Below are positions 18,801 through 26,529 of a stretch of DNA of 64,000 bases, piece by piece. The stretch spans positions 3,111,001 to 3,175,000 of the forward strand of contig NZ_CP099399.1 in NCBI RefSeq assembly GCF_024721175.1, written 5' to 3'. A model generated the notes under the pieces. It saw only the letters and a program-made list of their open reading frames with translations. It had not been told where the DNA came from and made no database searches. The first letter of the stretch is position 1. Every line of letters starts with the position of its first letter. Position numbers and translations under genes: made by a program. Origin of the DNA: Rhizobium sp. Pop5. GTDB taxonomy: Bacteria; Pseudomonadota; Alphaproteobacteria; Rhizobiales; Rhizobiaceae.

Positions 18801-18984
18801 CACCGGCCCCGGCGCGGAGATGCGCCAGTCGCTCGGCACCGCCGTCTTTTCGGGCATGCTCGGCGTGACCCTCTTCGGCCTATTCCTGACGCCGGTCTTC
18901 TATGTCGTTCTGCGCGGCTGGCGCCGCAGCAAGCCGGCCGAAAAACCGGCGGAAGCCGTCCCCGCCGAAAGAGAAACGGTTTGA
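15799..18984 (+). CDS. RND multidrug efflux permease (HAE1 family)
   Basis: The 1061-residue pump has the same architecture as the one at 1137-4337, with proton-relay aspartates at D410-D411 (G-I-V-V-D-D-A-I) and the conserved lysine in G-L-A-A-K-N-A. It starts M-R-F-A-H-F-F-V-D-R-P. It exports toxic amphiphiles by proton antiport with the coupled adaptor. No regulator gene flanks this pair: upstream is a gene remnant and downstream a convergent phosphatase gene. No channel gene is linked. Confidence 0.95.
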   Translation: MRFAHFFVDRPIFAAVISILFLVVGGIAYTQLPVSQYPEIAPPTIVVRTSYPGADPQTIADTVSTPLEQQINGVEDMLYMSSYSSADGAMSLTITFKLGTDLDKVQVLVQNRVSIALPRLPEEVQRLGVTTDKSSPDLMMVVHLLSPSHRYDQLYVSNYARNRIRDVLVRLDGVGDVQIFGERQYSMRIWLDPEKLSAYGMTSDDVVSALRDQNVQVSGGKIGAPPVTGKNAFEYTVRTDGRFSDVREFRYVIVKSTGAGRLVQLQDVARIELGAQDYVTNSYLNNDPAVALGIFARPGTNALDTAHQVQTLMKEVSQNFPEGLEYRIVYDTTEFISDSINEVYRTIAEAAILVAIVVLVFLQSWRTAIIPIVAIPVSLIGTFAILLAFGFSLNMLTLFGLVLAIGIVVDDAIVVVENVERNLARGMTPKQASHVTMDEVGTAVVAISLVLIAVFVPTAFIPGITGQFYRQFAVTISVTTAISALNSLTLSPALAGILLRAHDHETKRRSIASRLGTGLANGFNRGFDRMSVGYSWIVRHLVSSWIGLTCSMLAFACLLGATWYMGNRVPSGFIPTMDQGYAIVVVQLPDGASLARTDAVVKQVGDIARTVPGVGNAVQFAGFSGATFTNASNAGVVFVPFKSFAEREEGGDSANKIIGELFGKLQSIQEAFIIAIPPPSVRGVGNSGGFKMQISDLENADMTRVLGLARQMMGAAATTEGLTGVFTTFSDASPQYFLSIDRDKARFLNVPIPNIFNALSINLGVAYVNDFNAFGRVYQVRAQADRQYRMDREDILALKVRSATGALVPLGTLMDIQDSSGPALVQRYNMYVSVPLQGNPTPGTSTGDAIKKMEALAAKILPPGTTFEWTELAYQETHTGNTAIYIFALSVIFVFLALAAQYESWVLPLAIILIVPLAVLAALIGVSLRGMDNNVLTQIGLIVLIGLAAKNAILIVEFARQAEEEGKSPVEAAIEASHLRLRPILMTAFAFIFGVLPLAIATGPGAEMRQSLGTAVFSGMLGVTLFGLFLTPVFYVVLRGWRRSKPAEKPAEAVPAERETV

Positions 18985-18995
18985 AACCGCCAAGG

Positions 18996-19775
18996 TCAGG
19001 TGGAAAACAGATGCACCTGGCCCTGCCAGAAACGGGCAGCGGTGAGCTTGCCGCTGCGATAGGCGCGCGTATCGAGATTGAGCCGCCGCGAGCGTATGTC
19101 GGGCTCGTCGTTCGGCGTGTGGCCGTGAACGACGAGTTTCGGCAAAGGCACCTTGCTTTCGAGAAAACGGTTGCGGATGAAGACCAGATCGTCGTCCCTC
19201 TGCGCGGCAAGCGGTAGCGTCGGATCTATGCCGGCATGCACGAACACCACATTCGGCGTGTCCAGCATGATCGGCATCGCCCGCATGAAATCGATATGCG
19301 TGTGCGGCAGCGACTGGCGGATGAAGGCGTCGAGCTTCGCGCCGGAGGGGAAGACCAGCGGCAGATGCTCCGGATCGAGGCCATAGGATTTGAGCAGCTC
19401 GGCCGATCCCATGCCCATCCAGTCGTCATAGGAGACCCAGCCGTCGATATAGTCGAGCATGGTGTTTTCATGATTGCCGGCAAGGCAGATGCGATCGAAG
19501 CCCTCGGGCGGCGGCTCCATGAGGTGGGAAATGACCTGCGCCGATTCCGGGCCGCGATCGATATAGTCGCCGAGCGTCACGATCAGCTTGCGCCCCGGCA
19601 GCCGCGCGCCGTCGCGCAGGATCGCCTCCTCGGCTTTCAAAAGCAGGTCGTACCGGCCGTGAATATCGCCGATCGCATAGGTCGGGATCTCGGCAATATC
19701 AAGCGTCAGACGCGGTCTCGGCTGGCGCCCCATTTTCCAGACCTCGCTGTTGCGGGCGAGAGAGTCGCTCATCAT
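18996..19775 (-). CDS. PPP-family metallophosphatase (serine/threonine phosphatase or ApaH-like)
   Basis: The 259-residue protein carries all signature motifs of the PPP family in order: G-D-I-H-G (about 39-43), G-D-Y-I-D-R-G (about 69-75), G-N-H-E (about 100-103), a metal-binding histidine in F-V-H-A-G, and H-G-H-T near 217. These bind two metal ions and hydrolyse phosphoesters. Related proteins act on phosphoserine/threonine or on dinucleoside polyphosphates, and sequence alone does not decide. The gene converges on the RND operon with only 11 bases between the stops. Confidence 0.88.
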   Translation of the reverse strand: MMSDSLARNSEVWKMGRQPRPRLTLDIAEIPTYAIGDIHGRYDLLLKAEEAILRDGARLPGRKLIVTLGDYIDRGPESAQVISHLMEPPPEGFDRICLAGNHENTMLDYIDGWVSYDDWMGMGSAELLKSYGLDPEHLPLVFPSGAKLDAFIRQSLPHTHIDFMRAMPIMLDTPNVVFVHAGIDPTLPLAAQRDDDLVFIRNRFLESKVPLPKLVVHGHTPNDEPDIRSRRLNLDTRAYRSGKLTAARFWQGQVHLFST

Positions 19776-19936
19776 GTTTCTCGATTGGATTGACCCTAAT
19801 TGACCTTAAGTAGAGTGGGGGACCAGGCAATCAAGCTGGTAGGAAAATTCAAAGGACACGAGGTTTGTAGAAAAACCGGCCTTACCATCTGAGCGCCAAT
19901 CCCCCACTCCTGTAATGGTCGAGGAAAGAGTGACCG

Positions 19937-21061
19937 ATGGGAACGGTATCGCAGTTTCATGACAGCCTGAGGCCTCCCGCTCACCGTATCGAAAGCGAAG
20001 AGGAGGCGATATCGACGGCCCGCGACCTCGCAGCCGCGTTCCGGCGGCAGGCGAGCGAACGCGATATCAACCGCATCTTGCCCCATACGGAACTCGACGC
20101 GCTGTCGGTGTCGGGGCTGACGGCAATCACGACTCCGCCCGAGTACCAGGGACTCGATGTGTCGAATACCCTGCTCGCCGAAATCGTTGCGATCGTCGCC
20201 GAGGGCGATGCCTCGATCGGCGAGGTATTGGAAAACCATTTCAGCGTGCTTGAGACGCTTCGCGCACAGGCCCCCGAGGCTCTGAAGGCGTCGCTGTTTG
20301 CCCGCGTACTGCTTGGCGATCGTTTCGCTGCCACCGTCTTTACCGAGGGAACTGAATTGACGGCGGAAGGCCCGGGCTATCGCCTGAGCGGGCGCACACG
20401 GCAGGCGCCCGGCATTCTCTTCGCCGACTGGATCGCGGCTACCGCCACCGCTCCGCCGAACCATTCCGTGACGCTCTACCTTGCAAGCGGCGATGACAGC
20501 GTGCAGGCGATCGATGATTGGGACGGTTTCGGCCAGCGTACGAACGGATCGGCGACGGGCATCGTCGGCAAGCTTCATGTCGATGCCGATGCGATTGCGC
20601 CTTCCCCCTCCTCCGCATATCCGACCGGCATTTCGCTCGGTCTGCTGCTCAAGGCCGGCGTCAGCCTCGGCATTGCCAGGGCCGCATGGACCGACCTGAT
20701 GACGGTGATCGGCGATCGCACCACCGTCCTTGCCAAGCTCGGCGAGCAGGCGATCCGCATCGAAACGGCGGCGGCAGCCTTGGAGCGGGCTGGCCGCAAG
20801 CTCGACATCGCTCAGGTCAATCCCGTGGAGGCTGCAATGGCGGACGCGCATTTCTCCGCTTCGGCGGCCGCGATCCTCGCCGGGGAAACGGCGCTCGGCA
20901 CCGCAAATGCGCTGTTCGAACTTGCAGGGGAACGATCCGCCGGCATCGGGCTCAATCTCGATCGCCATTGGCGCAATGCCCGCATCCACGCGCTGTCGCT
21001 GCCGCGGGATCAACTGATGCGTGCCGCCGGCAGATATATGTCTGCGCCCGGCGCAGCCTGA
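19937..21061 (+). CDS. Acyl-CoA-dehydrogenase-like flavoprotein, SfnB family
   Basis: This 374-residue protein has the acyl-CoA dehydrogenase fold of the group that includes SfnB and DszC, which use reduced flavin to oxygenate organosulfur compounds. Visible marks are P-P-E-Y-Q-G-L-D in the N-terminal helical domain, the middle beta-domain stretch G-Y-R-L-S-G-R-T-R-Q-A-P-G (about 125-138), and the C-terminal L-D-R-H-W-R-N-A-R-I-H-A-L (about 340-353). The last motif, R-H-W-R-N-x-R-x-x, replaces the arginine loop of true acyl-CoA dehydrogenases and is typical of the monooxygenase group. A role in sulfonate or sulfone sulfur use is inferred. It converges on an Rrf2 gene. Confidence 0.82.
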   Translation: MGTVSQFHDSLRPPAHRIESEEEAISTARDLAAAFRRQASERDINRILPHTELDALSVSGLTAITTPPEYQGLDVSNTLLAEIVAIVAEGDASIGEVLENHFSVLETLRAQAPEALKASLFARVLLGDRFAATVFTEGTELTAEGPGYRLSGRTRQAPGILFADWIAATATAPPNHSVTLYLASGDDSVQAIDDWDGFGQRTNGSATGIVGKLHVDADAIAPSPSSAYPTGISLGLLLKAGVSLGIARAAWTDLMTVIGDRTTVLAKLGEQAIRIETAAAALERAGRKLDIAQVNPVEAAMADAHFSASAAAILAGETALGTANALFELAGERSAGIGLNLDRHWRNARIHALSLPRDQLMRAAGRYMSAPGAA

Positions 21062-21085
21062 GGCACGCCAGTAGAGGGTGGAAGC

Positions 21086-21550
21086 TCAGCTGGCGGCGGA
21101 GATCGGGAATTCTTCATTCTCGCCCTCGATGCGGCCGTTATCGGCAACGAACTGCTCCAGGGTCATATTGTCGAGAATGGCGGCGATCGCATCGCGAACA
21201 TCGGTCATCGAGCGCCGCACCTGACAGGTTTCCGGATCGGCGCAGTCGTCGCAGGCCTCGTATGCCGTGCGGCTGGCGCAGCGGATCGGCGCCAGGGGGC
21301 CGTCCAGCGTGCGGATGACATGGCCGATGCGGATCTCGGAGGCCGGCCGCGACAGGGAATATCCGCCGCCCGGCCCCTTTTTCGAGCGCAGGATGCCGAC
21401 ATTGCGCAGCTCGAGCAGGATCGTGTCGAGAAACTTCTTCGGGATATTGTTGCGGGCTGCGACGTCATTGATGAAGGCGGTTTCACCGGGCGCGAGCCGC
21501 GCCAGATCGACCAGTGCCTTCAGCCCGTATTTTCCCTTTTTCGTCAGCAT
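21086..21550 (-). CDS. Rrf2 family transcriptional regulator
   Basis: The 154-residue protein has the Rrf2 winged helix (M-L-T-K-K-G-K-Y-G-L-K-A-L, then the K-K-G-P-G-G-G-Y wing near 57-64). A cysteine group lies at about residues 91, 100, 103 and 109 (R-C-A ... C-D-D-C ... C-Q-V-R), placed like the cluster ligands of IscR or NsrR, so an iron-sulfur-based sensor is plausible. Targets are unknown; a dyad lies 83-99 bases upstream of its start. It is not the RirA-type iron regulator by any feature I can point to. Confidence 0.88.
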   Translation of the reverse strand: MLTKKGKYGLKALVDLARLAPGETAFINDVAARNNIPKKFLDTILLELRNVGILRSKKGPGGGYSLSRPASEIRIGHVIRTLDGPLAPIRCASRTAYEACDDCADPETCQVRRSMTDVRDAIAAILDNMTLEQFVADNGRIEGENEEFPISAAS

Positions 21551-21632
21551 CGTCGTCGCCTTGTGGAATCGCAGTATTCATCCCGCCCAATAGCAGGCAA
21601 ATAGCGCCAAAAGCGTGAACATACAACAAAAT

Positions 21633-21649
21633 AGCTATTATTTATAGCT
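21633..21649. promoter_or_regulatory. Candidate Rrf2 operator dyad
   Basis: AGCTAT (21633-21638) and ATAGCT (21644-21649) are perfect inverted repeats around TATTT, in the AT-rich gap upstream of the Rrf2 gene. Rrf2 proteins bind AT-rich dyads, often of their own promoter. Only position and symmetry support this. Confidence 0.4.
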
Positions 21650-21670
21650 TATATTGGTAACCAGCCGAAA

Positions 21671-22459
21671 TCAGATCGTTTTCAGCATGCCGCCATCGAC
21701 GAAATAGGTCGAGCCGATGCAATAACTTGCCCGCTCCGAGCTTAGGAAAACGAATACATTCGCCAATTCCTCAGGCGTGCCGAAGCGTTTGGAGGCGGCG
21801 TGTTCGTTGGCGACGGCCTGCAGATAGCCTTCCCAGTTCCCGCCGGTCTCGGCCGTCAGCTGCTTGGCGGTCTTGATCCAGTCGGGCGTCAGGATCAGGC
21901 CGGCATTGACGCAGTTGACGCGGATATTGTCCTGGATGAGCTCGGTCGAAAGTGTCTTCGAAAACATCATCAGCGCCGACTTGCTGACGTTGTAGATCGG
22001 CTCGTACCAGAGCGGCTGGACGGCGCAGATCGAGGCATTGTGCAGGATCACACCGCCGCCGCGTTTCTTCATCTGCGGCGCGATGCCCCGCGCAAGCCGC
22101 ACAGCGGCCATCACATGCAGGTCCCAGTAAGCCTGCCACTTCTCGTCTGGCGCCTCCATGACGGTCTCGTTCGATCCGGTGCCGGCATTGTTGATGAGTA
22201 TATCGGCGCCGCCCTTTTCGGCCGCCGCCGCAATGATCGCCTCCGTTCCCTCAACCGTCGCAACGTCGGCGACGACGGCGGTGGCGCTGACGCCATATTT
22301 CTCGGCAATGCGGGCGGCTTCCGCCTCCAGCCGTTCGCCGCCGCGCGCCGCCAGCACCAGGTCGACGCCCTCGGCCGCCAGCCCTTCGGCGATCGCCAGC
22401 CCGATGCCGACCGACGCGCCCGTTATGACGGCGATCTTTCCCTTCAATCCCAGATCCAT
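21671..22459 (-). CDS. SDR family oxidoreductase
   Basis: The ATG at 22459 is chosen because GGGAGGAAG precedes it and the protein then starts right before the cofactor fold (M-D-L-G-L-K-G-K-I-A-V-I-T-G-A-S-V-G-I-G). The 262-residue product has T-G-A-S-x-G-I-G, N-N-A-G, a catalytic serine in H-N-A-S-I-C and an unusual tyrosine motif Y-N-V-S-K. C-terminal Y-F-V-D-G-G-M is typical of classical SDRs. It diverges from the TIM-barrel isomerase gene at 22598, and the two may act in one sugar or polyol pathway. Confidence 0.88.
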   Translation of the reverse strand: MDLGLKGKIAVITGASVGIGLAIAEGLAAEGVDLVLAARGGERLEAEAARIAEKYGVSATAVVADVATVEGTEAIIAAAAEKGGADILINNAGTGSNETVMEAPDEKWQAYWDLHVMAAVRLARGIAPQMKKRGGGVILHNASICAVQPLWYEPIYNVSKSALMMFSKTLSTELIQDNIRVNCVNAGLILTPDWIKTAKQLTAETGGNWEGYLQAVANEHAASKRFGTPEELANVFVFLSSERASYCIGSTYFVDGGMLKTI

Positions 22460-22597
22460 ATCTTCCTCCCGAAGCAGCCGGCGACCCCGGCGATATGGCG
22501 AGTGTTCCGCCAATGAATCCGGGCGTCAAGCACAAGAACGCCTCTTGCGGCAGGCTCCGTTCTGTCGCAGCCTGCATTCACCTTGGGAGGAGTTTTC

Positions 22598-23368
22598 ATG
22601 CGACGTTATTCCGCCTGCATAGAATGGCTGTTTGCTAAAGAGGGCGACAGCTTTGCCGATCGCATCCGCCGCGCTCATGCCGGCGGCCTGACGGCGGTAG
22701 AATTCTGGCGCTGGACCGACAAGGATCTGGAGGCCATCGAGGCGGTGCTCGGGGAAACCGGTCTTGTCGTCACCAGCCTCGTCGCCGAGCCGATGATCGC
22801 GCTGACCGACGCCACCAACCGGCAGGCCTGGCTTGCAGGCCTTGCCGAATCCGTTGCCGTCGCCAGACGTCTCGGCGCACCCGTGCTGATTGCCCAGGCT
22901 GGCGACGATCTCCCAGGCTTCACCCGCGAGGAGCAGCGCCTGGCGCTCACCGAAACACTGAAATCAGGCGCCGATATCCTTGAAGGCAGCGGCGTGCGCC
23001 TCGGCGTCGAGCCGCTCAACATCCGCATCGACCATATCGGCTACTTCCTCGACTCGACCCGAGAAGGCCTCGACATCGTCGACGACATCGCCCGCCCCGA
23101 GATCGGCATCGTCTACGACATCTACCATTCTGCCGTGATGGACGAACGCACCGAAGACGTGCTGGCCGGCCGTCTCGACCGTGTTTTCCACGTCCATGTC
23201 GCCGATCACCCCGGCCGCAACGAACCGAGTTCCGGAGGCATCGATCTCGCCCACCGCCTCAACTGGATCTTCGCCAACGGCTATGACGGCGCCGTCGGCC
23301 TCGAATACCGGCCGACCGGATCCGGCGCCGACGCGGTCAGGGCAGCGATCGCCTCACTTGGCGGCTAG
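22598..23368 (+). CDS. TIM-barrel sugar isomerase/epimerase (hydroxypyruvate isomerase-like)
   Basis: The 256-residue product starts at the ATG at 22598, ten bases after a GGGAGGAG ribosome binding site; a TTG 15 bases earlier is less likely. The sequence fits the xylose-isomerase-like TIM barrel: E-F-W-R-W near residue 35, the metal-ligand glutamates in V-E-P-L-N (about 145) and L-E-Y-R-P (near 240), and D-I-Y-H-S with H-V-A-D-H-P-G-R-N-E-P (about 205-215). This H-x-A-D-x-P-G-R-x-E-P motif is characteristic of hydroxypyruvate isomerase-like enzymes. The substrate is unknown. Its stop codon overlaps that of the convergent gene in a shared CTAG. Confidence 0.85.
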   Translation: MRRYSACIEWLFAKEGDSFADRIRRAHAGGLTAVEFWRWTDKDLEAIEAVLGETGLVVTSLVAEPMIALTDATNRQAWLAGLAESVAVARRLGAPVLIAQAGDDLPGFTREEQRLALTETLKSGADILEGSGVRLGVEPLNIRIDHIGYFLDSTREGLDIVDDIARPEIGIVYDIYHSAVMDERTEDVLAGRLDRVFHVHVADHPGRNEPSSGGIDLAHRLNWIFANGYDGAVGLEYRPTGSGADAVRAAIASLGG

Positions 23369-23892
23369 AGCCTTTCCGCGAAGACTTCAAGCTCAGGGTC
23401 GAGTTCGACCTCGACCACATTGTTGAACACGGCGGTCGCCAGCATGATGCCGGCAAAAGCAACGAGATCGACAAGTGTCTTGGTGTCGTAACGCTCCTTC
23501 AGTCTCGCCCAGAGCTCGGCCGGAACGGCGTTGGATTCGGCGACGATCGCCTTGCCGAAGGCGTCTAGCAGCACTTCCACCTCGGAAAACTCCAGCGCGT
23601 CGGGATCGAACCCTTTGTTGATCAACGCCCGGCGAAAGAAGGTGATTGCAATCTTTGATTTTGCTGCCTTCGAGATCGCATGCGAGAAGATCCAGATCTC
23701 GCGGTCGCTGATCTGAGGATCGAGTTCGGCCCGCAACGTAAACCATTCGGCATAGATGCGATGGGCAACCGGCGAATGTAAAAGCGTCCGCTTCATATTG
23801 GTCATCCGCCCGCGCAGCCTGATTTCTTCATCATGCGCCGCACGGATCTCTTCAGAGGCGTCGGCGTAGTCGATCTGCGGAAGGTGGCTCAT
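23365..23892 (-). CDS. Carboxymuconolactone decarboxylase/AhpD-like protein
   Basis: The 175-residue all-helical protein starts at the ATG at 23892 (M-S-H-L-P-Q-I-D-Y). It resembles the peroxidase-like/CMD family: R-x-x-x-N-M-x-R-T-L-L-H-S-P, S-D-R-E-I-W-I-F and a C-terminal helix with L-V-D-L-V-A-F. It lacks the C-x-x-C pair of AhpD, so a thiol peroxidase role is unlikely. Function is unknown. It lies opposite the isomerase gene, and a cupin gene starts 103 bases from its 5' end in the other direction, suggesting a shared divergent promoter. Confidence 0.7.
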   Translation of the reverse strand: MSHLPQIDYADASEEIRAAHDEEIRLRGRMTNMKRTLLHSPVAHRIYAEWFTLRAELDPQISDREIWIFSHAISKAAKSKIAITFFRRALINKGFDPDALEFSEVEVLLDAFGKAIVAESNAVPAELWARLKERYDTKTLVDLVAFAGIMLATAVFNNVVEVELDPELEVFAERL

Positions 23893-23994
23893 CGGACCGG
23901 TACTTTCCTTTTTGTGCAGGGGCATAGCGGCAAATCCGCTTGGCCGCCGTGCAGCTCCCGCCTAGACTGACCAAATCGAAGGCGGAGGCAAGAC

Positions 23995-24465
23995 ATGAGT
24001 GACCACGAGCATCATCACGTCGACTGGCGCGAACATGGCGTCAAGGTCATTCCCGGCAATTCGCTCGATCCGAACACAGCACAGACGCCGGGCATGAACC
24101 GCGCGACCGCAATCAACAATGCGCGCGCCGGCGCCGAAAAGATCTGGGCCGGCACGGTGACGATCCATGCCAATGCCAAGACCGGCGCCCATCATCACGG
24201 CGATCTCGAAAGCATCATCTACGTGGTCAAGGGCAAGGCCCGCATGCGCTGGGGCGAGCATCTGGAATATACCGCCGAGGCCGGCCCCGGCGATTTCATT
24301 TACGTCCCGCCCTTCGTGCCCCACCAGGAGATCAATGCCAGCCGCGACGAGACGCTGGAATGCGTGCTCGTCCGTTCAGGCCAGGAACCTGTCGTCGTCA
24401 ACCTCGATATCGAGCCTGTCGAGAAGCCCGAAGACGTCCCCTGGATCGACCCGATCCATCGCTGA
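23995..24465 (+). CDS. Cupin domain protein
   Basis: The 156-residue single-domain cupin has the first motif G-A-H-H-H-G-D-L-E-S (about 63-72) and the second G-D-F-I-Y-V-P-P-F-V-P-H (about 100-111), giving the histidines and glutamate that bind one metal. A GGAGGCAAGAC ribosome binding site precedes the ATG. Histidine-rich M-S-D-H-E-H-H-H at the N-terminus may also bind metal. Small cupins can be isomerases, dioxygenases or sensors; the context does not choose. Confidence 0.85.
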   Translation: MSDHEHHHVDWREHGVKVIPGNSLDPNTAQTPGMNRATAINNARAGAEKIWAGTVTIHANAKTGAHHHGDLESIIYVVKGKARMRWGEHLEYTAEAGPGDFIYVPPFVPHQEINASRDETLECVLVRSGQEPVVVNLDIEPVEKPEDVPWIDPIHR

Positions 24466-24482
24466 TCCAAGCATCGCGCCCG

Positions 24483-25592
24483 TCAGGCGTGAACGGCGCC
24501 GGCGCTGACCATCGCGGGGTTCTCGATGATCCGGCCGGTGTCGGCGGCATAGAGGTGGATCGCATTGTGATCGATCGCAATGCCGATGGGGTCGCCCGAT
24601 TTTACGGTGACGGCTTCGGTCAGCGCCACGGCAAAAGGCAGCCCATCGAAATCGGCGTGAACGACGCGGCTCGCGCCAAGCTCTTCGATGAAATCGGCCG
24701 TCGCCACCAATGCGCCGGGCGCATCCGGCGCCACCAGCCGGGCGGCTTCGGCGCGCATGCCAAGCACGACGCGTTTGCCCTTCAGCGGTGCGGCACGTTC
24801 GCGCGGCAGCGGGATCTTGCGGCTCTGATCGTAGACGAAGACGCCTTCGTCGTTGATCGTGCCTTCCAGCAGGTTCATTGCCGGCGTGCCGACGAAACCG
24901 GCGACGAAGCGCGAGACCGGATGATGATAGACCTCTTCCGGCGTGCCAACCTGTTCGACCCTGCCGCCGTTCATCACCACCAGCCGGTCGGCCAGCGTCA
25001 TCGCCTCGGTCTGGTCGTGCGTCACGAAGATCGAGGTGGCGCCGAGGCGGCGGTGCAGGCGGCGGATTTCGGCGCGCATGGCGATGCGCAGCTTGGCGTC
25101 GAGGTTCGACAGCGGCTCGTCAAAGAGGAACACCTTCGGCTCGCGGATCATCGCGCGGCCCATGGCGACACGCTGGCGCTGACCGCCGGAAAGGGCCGCC
25201 GGCCGGCGTTCGAGGAACGGTTCGAGGCTCAGCGCCTTGGCGACCTCGCTGATGCGCCGGGCGCGCTCCGCCTTCGCAACGCCGGCTACCTTCAATGCGT
25301 AGCCGATATTCTCGGCGACGGTCATGTGCGGATAAAGCGCGTAGTTCTGGAACACCATGGCGCAGCCGCGCTCGCGCGGCTCCAGCTGGTTGACGACGCG
25401 CCCGTCAATGGCGATTTCGCCGCCGCTGATTTCCTCGAGGCCAGCGATCATGCGCAGCAGCGTGGACTTGCCGCAGCCGGACGGGCCGAGGATGACGATG
25501 AATTCGCCGGATTGGATTTCGAGATCGACGCCGTGAACAACGGGATTCTTGCCGTAGTTCTTCTTCACATCGCGGATTGAGATCGGTGCCAA
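24483..25592 (-). CDS. ugpC: ABC transporter ATP-binding protein UgpC (glycerol-3-phosphate importer)
   Basis: This 369-residue ATPase has Walker [10 protein letters not shown], the Q-loop, signature L-S-G-G-Q-R-Q-R, Walker B V-F-L-F-D-E-P, and a C-terminal MalK-type regulatory domain. It closes the ugpBAEC operon, 12 bases after ugpE. The start is a TTG at 25592, seven bases after AAGGAG; no ATG suits. It energises uptake of sn-glycerol-3-phosphate and glycerophosphodiesters. The ugp assignment rests mainly on the permease and operon order, since UgpC and MalK-like ATPases are hard to tell apart. Confidence 0.88.
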   Translation of the reverse strand: MAPISIRDVKKNYGKNPVVHGVDLEIQSGEFIVILGPSGCGKSTLLRMIAGLEEISGGEIAIDGRVVNQLEPRERGCAMVFQNYALYPHMTVAENIGYALKVAGVAKAERARRISEVAKALSLEPFLERRPAALSGGQRQRVAMGRAMIREPKVFLFDEPLSNLDAKLRIAMRAEIRRLHRRLGATSIFVTHDQTEAMTLADRLVVMNGGRVEQVGTPEEVYHHPVSRFVAGFVGTPAMNLLEGTINDEGVFVYDQSRKIPLPRERAAPLKGKRVVLGMRAEAARLVAPDAPGALVATADFIEELGASRVVHADFDGLPFAVALTEAVTVKSGDPIGIAIDHNAIHLYAADTGRIIENPAMVSAGAVHA

Positions 25593-25604
25593 AGGACTAC
25601 TCCT

Positions 25605-26519
25605 TCACTTCTCGGTGGAGATAAGGCCGCGCACGAACCAGCGCTGCATCAGAATGACGAGCACCAGTGGCGGCAACATGATGATAAGGGTTCCGGCCAT
25701 GGCGACGTTCCAGTCGGGCAGGCCGAATTCGGACGGGATGAGGGTCTTGAGCTGCGTCACCGCAATGCCGAATTTCGGATCGGTGGTGATCAAAAGCGGC
25801 CAGAGATACTGGTTCCAGGCCCAGACGAACATGATGGTGAACAGCGCGATCATGTTCGGGCGCGAAAGCGGCAGCAGAATGTCCCAGAAGAACCGAACCG
25901 CGCCCGACCCGTCCATCTTCGAGGCCTCGGCAAGTTCGTCAGGAACCGTCAGGTAGAACTGCCGGTAAAGGAAGGTGCCAGTTGCCGTCGCGACCAGCGG
26001 CAGAACGAGACCGGGATAGGAATTCAAGAGCCCCCATTCGAGCTTGATCTGGATGCCGGTGACCTGCTGAACGAGCCAGCTTATGCCGGTGAAGTCGAGG
26101 ATCGTCTGGAACGGCTGCAGCGCATTGGCCGCGATCGAATAGGTCGGCACGATGCGGACCTCCAGCGGCAGCATCAGCGTGATGAAGATGATCCAGAAAA
26201 TCACATGCCGGCCGCGGAAACGGAAGTAGACGATCGAGAAGGCGGCCATCGCGGAAAGGATGACCTTGCCGGCGCCGACGGCCGTGGCGAAGATGATGCT
26301 GTGGAACAGCTTGTTGCCGAGATCGGCGCGAACCCAGGCGGTCTGTATGTTTTCCCAGAAATGCGAGCCCGGGGTGAGCGGCAGCGGCACGCGATTGACC
26401 GTCTCGAGATCGAGGGTCGACGCGATGATGACGATGACGAAAGGCAGAAGCGCGATCACCATGCCGAGGGCCAGAAGCGTGTAGCAGATGAAGTTGAATA
26501 TCGGCGTGCGTTCGATCAT
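25605..26519 (-). CDS. ugpE: Glycerol-3-phosphate ABC transporter permease UgpE
   Basis: The 304-residue membrane protein has six predicted helices and the E-A-A-like coupling loop in D-E-L-A-E-A-S-K-M-D-G-S-G (about 204-216), which contacts the ATPase. The sequence M-I-E-R-T-P ... N-Q-Y-L-W-P-L-L-I-T-T matches UgpE proteins of the MalG subfamily. It lies between ugpA (ten bases away) and ugpC. Confidence 0.9.
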   Translation of the reverse strand: MIERTPIFNFICYTLLALGMVIALLPFVIVIIASTLDLETVNRVPLPLTPGSHFWENIQTAWVRADLGNKLFHSIIFATAVGAGKVILSAMAAFSIVYFRFRGRHVIFWIIFITLMLPLEVRIVPTYSIAANALQPFQTILDFTGISWLVQQVTGIQIKLEWGLLNSYPGLVLPLVATATGTFLYRQFYLTVPDELAEASKMDGSGAVRFFWDILLPLSRPNMIALFTIMFVWAWNQYLWPLLITTDPKFGIAVTQLKTLIPSEFGLPDWNVAMAGTLIIMLPPLVLVILMQRWFVRGLISTEK

Positions 26520-26529
26520 GTCCGCGACC

